A DNA stretch of 64,000 bases, taken from the NCBI GenBank assembly GCA_018067045.1, contig JAGPVL010000034.1, positions 1 to 64,000 on the forward strand. The letters are read 5' to 3'. Within the stretch, counting starts at the first letter, position 1. Every line of letters starts with the position of its first letter. A program made the translations under genes and the position numbers. Below the pieces are notes generated by a model that saw only the letters and a program-made list of their open reading frames with translations, did no database searches and had not been told where the DNA came from. Positions 28,267-35,600 of this stretch are shown here, piece by piece. Source of the DNA: Gammaproteobacteria bacterium. Its GTDB lineage: Bacteria > Pseudomonadota > Gammaproteobacteria > Pseudomonadales > Alcanivoracaceae.

Positions 28267-28614
28267 ATGAGAAAGATATTCATAATTATCGCCCTAGTTA
28301 CGCATATACTAGGCTGCTCTAAAGCCCCCAGTGAATTTCATGGGGTGCCAGTTTTCCCAGAAAGCAGATTAATTGAAAAGGCTGAAAGCAGTCTAATAAA
28401 CATGATGACTGTGGTAACAAGCCGTAAGGAGGAAGAGGTTCTAAATTTTTATACGGAAGCGCTAGGCAACGAGGCCAAGGTAAGTAAAGTTAATCATGCC
28501 ACTAGCTTTCATTTAAATACACCGAGCCAATACCCCACCATTGATAACCTTAAGGTTTTGGTAAGTTCGGAAGTTGATGGCACCGAAATAAACATCATGT
28601 TTAGTTCTAAATAA
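28267..28614 (+). CDS. Small predicted lipoprotein (cassette 5)
   Basis: A 115-residue protein with a lipoprotein signal peptide: MRKIFIIIALV then a lipobox HILGC with Cys17. The mature part ('GVPVFPESRLIEKAESSLI', 'SRKEEEVLNFYTEALGN') resembles small periplasmic domains, but I cannot name a family. It is preceded by a GACGTTACATCC segment at about 28238 that could be an attC right core, and AAAGGAA gives a ribosome site. Probably outer-membrane anchored, since residue +2 is Ser. Confidence 0.75.
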   Translation: MRKIFIIIALVTHILGCSKAPSEFHGVPVFPESRLIEKAESSLINMMTVVTSRKEEEVLNFYTEALGNEAKVSKVNHATSFHLNTPSQYPTIDNLKVLVSSEVDGTEINIMFSSK

Positions 28615-28642
28615 ATGGTTTAACTCGGAATAACAACTACCC

Positions 28643-28693
28643 GGTAGCGCCGCTGCGATATGTTTTTTGGGGTAATTGATGGGTATCCCCGAT
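28643..28693 (+). repeat. Partial copy 3 of the 126-bp repeat element
   Basis: Only the right part is present: GTAGCGCCGCTGCGATATG, a T-run, then GGTAATTGATGGGTATCCCCGAT (the last part quoted by its GGTAATTGATGGG core). It differs from copies 1 and 2 by small deletions. It lies between the stop of the lipoprotein gene and a GTTAGCA core at 28718 that begins the next cassette. Confidence 0.65.
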
Positions 28694-28769
28694 AGTGGCT
28701 TCTCGACTTGATAAACTGTTAGCACTCTTTAAAGACTCGCCACTTATTGTTACGTAAAAGGATTGAACG

Positions 28770-28997
28770 ATGATCGCAGAAATCAGAGAAAGAATACTCG
28801 AAGCGGCACATGAAAATAGAAAAATGGCCATGTTTCACTATCAAGTTCTACTAAATTCTGCCGAGCTTCTAAATTATGATCCAGCTGAATTTTGTACCGC
28901 TGTTGGAGTTCCCGAAAGCTACGCAACAGAATTCAGAAAAATGCTAAGTTTAGCTGCGGTTATGCGTGATAGTAATTCGCGCATAGTCGAGGCTTAA
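28770..28997 (+). CDS. Hypothetical small helical protein (cassette 6)
   Basis: A 75-residue, mostly helical protein: 'MIAEIRERILEAAHENRKMA', then 'LLNYDPAEFCTAVGVPESYA'. The second part could form a helix-turn-helix-like bundle, but no family is recognised. AAAGGA lies eight bases before the ATG. The leader starts at a GTTAGCA core (28718). The stop is followed by CTAACAAGC (29001), an attC-like left end that is cut short by the 3' end of the rhomboid gene. Confidence 0.65.
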   Translation: MIAEIRERILEAAHENRKMAMFHYQVLLNSAELLNYDPAEFCTAVGVPESYATEFRKMLSLAAVMRDSNSRIVEA

Positions 28998-29024
28998 AGG
29001 CTAACAAGCAACCGTGATCCCAAA

Positions 29025-30368
29025 TCAACGCCGCATCAACTGCTCTTGAAGTTTATTCAAGCGAGCATGACTCCAAACTTTCTCTAATTGCATGACCCGC
29101 TCAAGCGCTTTCTGCGTATCCCGTCGGCGGTAGTGCATTTCTGCTTCCAATAATTGAAACGGGGGCGGTAAGCGGCTTAGGTCTCCGCCGCGAGAAAGGT
29201 AATCTTCTAGCAGCGCCGCCACTAACACATCGGCGGGTGATGGTTTATTCAGTAACGCCAAGGCGTCGCGCATGGCTTTATCCAATGCGGGTATGCCGCA
29301 TTTATCTGCGGCGCTGAAGTAAAAATGCCAAAGTGCTTCGTTATCTGGCTGCGTTGGCAGCAAGACCTGACATTCTTTCGCCGCCTGATCGAACGCCAAT
29401 GACTCATGCAGACGTTGTAAATACGCAGGCACCGCGGCCGTCTGGCGTACCGGCTCGACACCTTGCTGTTCGAGGGGGTCTGGCGCAGTTCGCGATGAGA
29501 TTTTGTTTAGCGCTAGCGTTAATAGCAGGCCGCCGCTCATGCCCCCGGCGTGGGCGAGATAGTTGACATTGTTATCGGACAGCATCGTGTTGAGCAGTTC
29601 ATAGGAAAGCCATACCGGAAACACCATCAACGCGGGTGCGCGAAAGCTGTCGAACCAAAATCCTAGGGTGTAGAAAAATTCGATTCGCCGCACCCCATAC
29701 GTCGCGACGTAAATCCCCATTAGCCCGGATACGGCACCGGATGCGCCGATTGATGGCGTGTAATTATTCATCGAGGCAAGCCAATGCAGGGCATCGCCGC
29801 AAAGACCTGCCAGCAAGTACAGCCCTAGCAGCCGCCCTGCGCCCCAGTGTTTTTCCAATGGCACGGCAAACAGCAGTAAGAAAAGCATGTTGCCAAATAA
29901 ATGCCATGGATCGCCGTGTAGAAACATCGAGACAATCGCGCCCGCAACGGTCGGCAACGCAGGGGTAAAGCCCCACCGAATCCAACTGAGTTGATCCCGC
30001 GCGGTCTCCATCTCGCTACGTAACGCCTGCCACTCCGGCGGCGGTATTTCCTCCTGCCAATGGGCGTGTACCTGCTGGTCAAACTCACGATCAAACCAGG
30101 CGGACTGCAACACATCTAACCGCTCTTGCTCGCCATCCCCACGCACCTCCAACCACAGGGCTGGATCTTGTTCGCTAAGCCAATCTAAATAGATCGGCCA
30201 TTCGTATTGGCTCAGTTGCGCGTCGTCAATGCGCTCTAACACGGCGTAACGTTCGGCGTCGTAGCCCACTGACCAAAAATAAATGATGCTATTGAGCAGA
30301 ACTAACGCCAACGCCAACAGTGGCGGTTTGCGCCAATCCACGCGGTCTTGAATAGGAATAATAAACAT
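29025..30368 (-). CDS. Rhomboid-family intramembrane serine protease
   Basis: A 447-residue membrane protease. Topology: one N-terminal helix (about 15-35), a long loop to residue 135, then the rhomboid core with 'HLFGNMLFLLLFAVPLEKHWG', the catalytic Ser in 'GASGAVSGLMG' and the catalytic His in 'NYLAHAGGMSGG'. The C-terminal 140 residues are soluble and repeat-like ('AKECQVLLPTQPDNEALW'), possibly TPR. Substrates cannot be inferred. Upstream lies a perfect hairpin; CAGGAG is 12 bases before the ATG. It converges with the cassette island, whose last gene ends 27 bp away. Confidence 0.9.
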   Translation of the reverse strand: MFIIPIQDRVDWRKPPLLALALVLLNSIIYFWSVGYDAERYAVLERIDDAQLSQYEWPIYLDWLSEQDPALWLEVRGDGEQERLDVLQSAWFDREFDQQVHAHWQEEIPPPEWQALRSEMETARDQLSWIRWGFTPALPTVAGAIVSMFLHGDPWHLFGNMLFLLLFAVPLEKHWGAGRLLGLYLLAGLCGDALHWLASMNNYTPSIGASGAVSGLMGIYVATYGVRRIEFFYTLGFWFDSFRAPALMVFPVWLSYELLNTMLSDNNVNYLAHAGGMSGGLLLTLALNKISSRTAPDPLEQQGVEPVRQTAAVPAYLQRLHESLAFDQAAKECQVLLPTQPDNEALWHFYFSAADKCGIPALDKAMRDALALLNKPSPADVLVAALLEDYLSRGGDLSRLPPPFQLLEAEMHYRRRDTQKALERVMQLEKVWSHARLNKLQEQLMRR

Positions 30369-30393
30369 AAAAGCTGCTGCTCCTGCGGAACTC

Positions 30394-30420
30394 GCTGAAG
30401 AACATCCTGTGTTCTTCAGC
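30394..30420. other. Perfect 11-bp hairpin upstream of the rhomboid gene
   Basis: GCTGAAGAACA and TGTTCTTCAGC flank a five-base loop TCCTG. It lies 26 bp in front of the rhomboid start on the minus strand, so it would fold in the leader of its mRNA, or end transcription from ygfX. No T-run follows on either strand. Confidence 0.55.
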
Positions 30421-30507
30421 CTACGTTATACACTTCGGAAAGAACGCCTATCGGATACTCCTCCCCTGTGGCTCACCGCTTAAGCGATACAGAGAAGGCG
30501 ATTGGTG

Positions 30508-30957
30508 TCATCGTTGCCGCTGTAAATACAGCACTCGACGCAGCCGACAGAAATTCATTTTCTCTATTTGTCCGTCAAATACCTGTAACCACATCTTGCC
30601 TGTTAGGGCCTTGCTGAGGAAGTATGCCTTGCCCTTTGCTGACGGAACCTGCAATGCGATGAATCGCGATGTCACCAAGCAGCGATACGGCGGCTCCACA
30701 ACAAGCTGTTCGCCATTGCTAAGAAACACTTCGATCAGTGCTGGGGAAAAACGTAATGCCGATATGCGTAGGCGACGATGCCAAAGCCGCCATTCGTGCC
30801 GCGCTAGCGCTACCATGGCCAGTACGGCGACGGCTTGGAACGCAAGCGTCAGGCCGCTGATGGCGATAGCGGCACTGGCGAGCGATATGGCGAGTAAATA
30901 TAGAGAGAGTGGCCAGCGGCTGGGGCGCAGCTCAATGGGGCCGACGACATCGCTCAA
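30508..30957 (-). CDS. YgfX/CptA-like membrane protein
   Basis: Small inner-membrane protein paired with SdhE. The frame upstream stays open to 31035, but the start is best placed at a TTG at 30957 (LSDVVGPIELRPSRW), giving 149 residues and a 26-bp overlap with sdhE. Two adjacent hydrophobic segments (about residues 15-52) are followed by a soluble domain with 'SALRFSPALIEVFLSNGEQ'. In E. coli the neighbour of sdhE is ygfX (CptA), proposed as a toxin acting on MreB and FtsZ; the similarity here is mostly in topology and position. Confidence 0.65.
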   Translation of the reverse strand: MSDVVGPIELRPSRWPLSLYLLAISLASAAIAISGLTLAFQAVAVLAMVALARHEWRLWHRRLRISALRFSPALIEVFLSNGEQLVVEPPYRCLVTSRFIALQVPSAKGKAYFLSKALTGKMWLQVFDGQIEKMNFCRLRRVLYLQRQR

Positions 30958-31189
30958 GCATGTGCGGAATGAATTCGGCAAGGTCTGTATCCTGCGGTAG
31001 TGAGCGGCCGGTAAACCACTCAAATATATCCGCATCTTGCTCTTTTAGCAGACGGCCAAACTGGATGCGCATGGCTTCCGAGTCGCTTTCAAAGAAGCGA
31101 TCTAGATAGTCATTAAGCGCTATTTCGATTTCCTTCAGGCCTCGGCGGCACTGCCAGCGGTACACTTTTTTCAAATCTACGTCGGACAT
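30932..31189 (-). CDS. sdhE: FAD assembly factor SdhE
   Basis: An 85-residue helical protein that helps attach FAD covalently to SdhA and FrdA. It carries the family motif as 'RWQCRRGLKEIEIALNDYLD' (the RRGxxE box used for FAD transfer), followed by 'FGRLLKEQDADIFEWFTGR'. The length is right for the family. Divergent from ygfZ, with ygfX downstream, the same layout as in E. coli. Confidence 0.93.
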   Translation of the reverse strand: MSDVDLKKVYRWQCRRGLKEIEIALNDYLDRFFESDSEAMRIQFGRLLKEQDADIFEWFTGRSLPQDTDLAEFIPHMLERCRRPH

Positions 31190-31374
31190 TCGGCTCTCTT
31201 TTACTTACAGTGGCAGTATTCTGAAGAAACACCGTTGCGGTGCTCTCTACTGACAGCAACAGGCTCTATTATCTATCATTTACGCTACGAATATAGGGCC
31301 GTTAGATTAGAGGGCGCCGCAGGCTCTCAGCGCTATACACGAATCAAATCGGCCAGACTGGCCCAAGGTGAAGC

Positions 31375-32424
31375 ATGCACAACCCCTGGCAAGCATATTT
31401 AGATCAACTCGGTGCGCAGCGTAGTTCACCGCTGTCCGAGGCAGAACTAGGCGTCGTTGAACGTTTTCACGGCGACGAGCCTTCCCGCGTTATCGTTGGC
31501 GATCACCTCGCCATTATTAAGGTGCGTGGCGATGAGTCAGAGAAATTTCTACAGGGCCAGCTCACCTGTGACATGAAAGTCGTCGTCGCTGGGCACACAC
31601 GACTGGCCATGCATTTAAGCCTTAAAGGCCGCGGCATGACTAGCTTGCGGGCCATGCCCGCCCATGGCGGAGTTGATTTAATCGTCAACCGCGAACTAGC
31701 ACAGGACTGTCTGGCCGCGCTGCAAAAGTATGCGTTATTCAGCAAGACCACGCTGACCCTCGATGAGAGTCGCGTAGCCCTGCTGTTTACCTCCCCGCCA
31801 AGCCATCGTTTGCAGGCAGAGGAGCAGCTCAATGCTTACCACATTCCCGTACCCGCCCAGCCCGGCGAAGCGCTGTTTGCCGAGCACACTGGCGTCTGCC
31901 GATTAGAAAACAGCCAACGCTATCTGCTCTTACTTGATCATAGCCACGCCCAAAAAATGCTTGAGCAAACTCCGGTATCGGATATCGGCGCCGCGCAACA
32001 TTGGCGTTTAAGTGACATCCTCGCGGGCGAAGGCCACATCCATGCGGCCAGCCGCGATCTGTGGCTGCCGCAAGTGTTGAATTACGACGTACTCGACGGC
32101 GTCAACTTCAAAAAGGGTTGCTACCTCGGCCAAGAAATCGTCGCGCGGATGCATTTCAAGGGCAAACTCAAACAACGCATGCAGCATTGGAGCTGGCCCG
32201 CTGACAGCGCTCCGCGACTAGAGCCAGGCACCGCCCTGCGTGACCAACACGATAAAGCGATCGGCGAAGTCGTCTCTAGCGCAGCAAACGGCAACACCTG
32301 TCATGCGCTCGTCGTGTTACGTCTTGATCATAGCGGCGATCTGTATCGCGACAGCAAACCACTGCAAGCGTCACGGCGTGAGCTACCGTATGCCGTCGCC
32401 GATCTCAACGCAGCGGCACGCTAA
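31375..32424 (+). CDS. ygfZ: tRNA-modifying/folate-binding protein YgfZ
   Basis: Folate-dependent protein needed for Fe-S enzymes such as MiaB. The 349-residue protein has the GcvT-like fold ('KVRGDESEKFLQGQLTCDM') and the invariant motif 'KKGCYLGQEIVARMHFKG' with the essential Cys. It is longer than the E. coli protein (326), mainly through a longer N-terminus. The ATG at 31375 follows AAGGTGAAGC. Divergent from sdhE, which it usually neighbours. Confidence 0.92.
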   Translation: MHNPWQAYLDQLGAQRSSPLSEAELGVVERFHGDEPSRVIVGDHLAIIKVRGDESEKFLQGQLTCDMKVVVAGHTRLAMHLSLKGRGMTSLRAMPAHGGVDLIVNRELAQDCLAALQKYALFSKTTLTLDESRVALLFTSPPSHRLQAEEQLNAYHIPVPAQPGEALFAEHTGVCRLENSQRYLLLLDHSHAQKMLEQTPVSDIGAAQHWRLSDILAGEGHIHAASRDLWLPQVLNYDVLDGVNFKKGCYLGQEIVARMHFKGKLKQRMQHWSWPADSAPRLEPGTALRDQHDKAIGEVVSSAANGNTCHALVVLRLDHSGDLYRDSKPLQASRRELPYAVADLNAAAR

Positions 32425-32516
32425 CGCATACCGTAAACCGGCTTGCCGCTTTCTTAGGAAGCGCTGCAAGCCATAGCAAAACTAACCGCCGCAGGCATTA
32501 GATCGCGCGCACCGGA

Positions 32517-32538
32517 ACCGCAGACCCTCGTCTGCGGT
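32517..32538 (+). terminator. Hairpin after ygfZ (possible terminator)
   Basis: ACCGCAGAC and GTCTGCGGT, nine perfect pairs with a CCTC loop, lie 93 bp past the ygfZ stop. The T-run is weak (TCTCGATATA), so termination may be partial or Rho-assisted. Confidence 0.45.
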
Positions 32539-32626
32539 CTCGATATAGACGCTAGGGCTAACGCGCAATGCCGACCAGCCTCCACAGCAAGAATGCGTAA
32601 ACCGTTATCGGCAAGGGAACCTCGTT

Positions 32627-35600
32627 ATGCCTGCACCTCAATCTTTATTCGCCCGATTACTCTCTGCCGTGTTCGGCAATGTTCAGTGGCAAGCGCCACA
32701 TTGGGTGCAGGCGATGCGACGGTACCGCAAAGCGCACCCACGACTTGTGTTGAGCCTTGCTGTCGCGTTACTGCTAACACCACTGCTCTATCTTGCCGGC
32801 TACAACTATTACCTTTCGTTGCCGCAACCGGCTGTCACCTTAATTGAAGCGACCGCACCGGGGCCTTCCGCAATTGGTGATGACGATAAAGTTTATCCCG
32901 AACCTATTGTGCTGCGCTTTACGACTCACTACCCCGACCCCACCGCCGAAGGCCCTCGCAACGCTGCGAAACTTTCGTTGCTGGGCAAAACCGTAAGCGG
33001 TATCTCACTGTCTCCTGCGCACGCGGGCACCTGGACATGGCAAGATGAAAACACGCTTATATTTTCCAGCGAAGATGATTGGCCTGCAGGCCAGCAATAC
33101 CGTATTGCGTTACCGACTGATATTTTTGCCGATGGCATCAACCTAGACAGCCGAACGCCGAGCATCACAACAGCCGCAATGCAGGTCGCCATGGACAGCT
33201 TGCGTTTTTATCAAGATCCAACGGCCCCTTCTCGCCACCAAACCGTTGCGACACTAACCTTTTCCCATGCCGTCAACCTCGACAGTTTACGTCAGCACGT
33301 ACAGTTTGCGATGCGCCCATCTGGCGCACCGATTACCACCACACCAACCGCCTACCCTTACACCGTTAAACTCGGCAAAGCCGGTCGCGAAGCCTACCTT
33401 TCTACCGAACCATTAAGTCTGCCCGACGATGAAAACTTTATGACCTTGGCCGTGGATGCAGGCATTCAGTCCACGCAAGGGCCGTCGAAAAGCGAAGAGG
33501 CACTCTCGAAAAATGTGCGCATCCCTTCTATTTCAACCTTCTTTCGCGTTTCGACATTGGATGCCGAAATTGTTCGTAATGAACAAAACGATCCCGAACA
33601 AACCTTTATTCTTGAACTAACCGACGCCGTTCAGACAGAACAACTGGCAACAGAAATTCAAGCGTGGATCTTGCCGAACAACTATCGTGAAGCCGCCAAT
33701 GCGAGCGTTGATGAAGCTGTACTCAAAAAATCCGAGCCGCTCACCCTCACCGCCAACCCAAGTGAACATGCCTTTAGCCCGTTCCAAAGTTTTCGCTTTC
33801 GCGCCCCCAGCGGCAGACGCCTTTATGTGCGCTTACCTGCGGGGCTAACCTCTCAGGGTAAGTTCGTTATGACAGTGCCGTACTCCGCCGTCATTCGCGC
33901 ACCGGATTTTCCGAAAGAGTTAAATATTGTCGGCAACGGTGGTTTGCTGGCCCTAAAAGGCGATCAAAAGCTGAGTTTTCAAACCCGCGGAGTCGGTGGC
34001 ATCAACGTCGAAATCACCCAGCTTTTTGAAGAACAAATCGTGCACCTCGTTTCACAAACCAACGGCAATCTAGAAGATGTTTCATTTAAAGGCTGGAGCT
34101 TCGACGAGAAAAATCTTGGCGAACAACACAAGGAAACGCTCTGGTTAGCCAACAAAGATCCCGCCAAAGCGTCCTATGCCGCCCTGAGCCTAGCTCCGCT
34201 GTTAAAGAACCTCTCGGCCGATAAAGGTGTTTTCGTCATTAACGCGCAGGGGGTGAACAGTGACGGCGTTGCCACAGGCCCTTCAGATCGGCGCCTACTT
34301 ATTGTCTCGGATATGGCACTCATCAGTAAGCGTGATGCGGACAACGAAAGTGATGTTTATGTTTTATCCGTCTCCACGGGCAAACCCGTCGCGAATGCCA
34401 CTATCAGTTTAATCGGTTTAAATGGCCGCCCGTTGATTACCCGCACATCCGATGCCCAAGGGCACGCAGACTTTCCCAACGCCAACAACTTTGAACAAGG
34501 TAAACAACCCGCCGCTTGGCTGGTCAAACAGGGAGACGATCTCGCCTTTATGCCCTATGAGGGACATGATCGTAACGTCAATTTTTCCCGCTTCGATACC
34601 GGCGGCATCTACACCGGAAGTAGCCGCCAACGAAATAGCGGCGACGGCGCTGCGCTGATTCGCGCCATGGTGTTTAGCGATCGCGGCATTTATCGCCCTG
34701 GCGAACAAGGTCACCTGGCTGTCATGAGCAAGCGCGACGACTGGGGGCAGCTGCCAGCAAGTCCCATCGAAGTCGTTATTACCGACCCACGTAACAATAC
34801 TTTTTACCAAACGCGCCAACGCTTACCGGAAGACGGCATGCAAGAAATTCCGTTTACGTTAAGCCCTACCGCAACGACTGGCGAGTATCGCGTGGCGATC
34901 AATCTGATCACCAACCCAAAACGTAATTACAAACGTCGGATCGGATCGGGGCAATTTAGCGTAGAAGAATTCCAACCGGACAATATGCGCATCCGCACCG
35001 AGTTGGTGCATTCCGGGCAAGGCACCGATAAAAATGCTGGCTGGCAAACGCAACTGACGCTGCGCGGCAACGCGTCCCTACAAAACCTATTTGGCCTGCC
35101 AGCCCAAGACCGTCGTGTTAAGGCCAGTTACACGCTGCAACCACGGGACTTCCAATTTTCTCGATACGCAGACTACCAGTTCGAAAATCCGTACCGGCTG
35201 AATGATGACGCATTGCGCCGTAGCGTGACGGAAGAGCTCACTGCAAAGAACAGCGACGCAGAAGGCAATGCACAGTTTGATATAGACCTTTCCAAGTACG
35301 GCAACGGTCTTTATCAACTTAGCTTTGAAGCGGAAGGCTTTGATACCGGCGGCGGACGTAGCGTGTCAGCGCAAAGCCGCACGCTGGTTTCTCCCTTACA
35401 GGTTCTGATCGGTAGCAAAAGTGACGGAAAACTCGATTACATTCAGCGTAACAGTGAGCGCAGCATTGAGTTTATTGCCATCAACCCCAATCTCGACAGT
35501 CTCGATAACGATGACCTGACATTACGCATCACCGAGGTTCGCCACCTTTCTACCCTCGTAAAACAACGAGACGGAACTCTCGCTTATCAAACCATTGATA

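Noticed and set aside
32425-32626. Small RNA between ygfZ and the macroglobulin gene
   Set aside because: There is a hairpin but no recognisable promoter and no known RNA family; kept only as a possible terminator.
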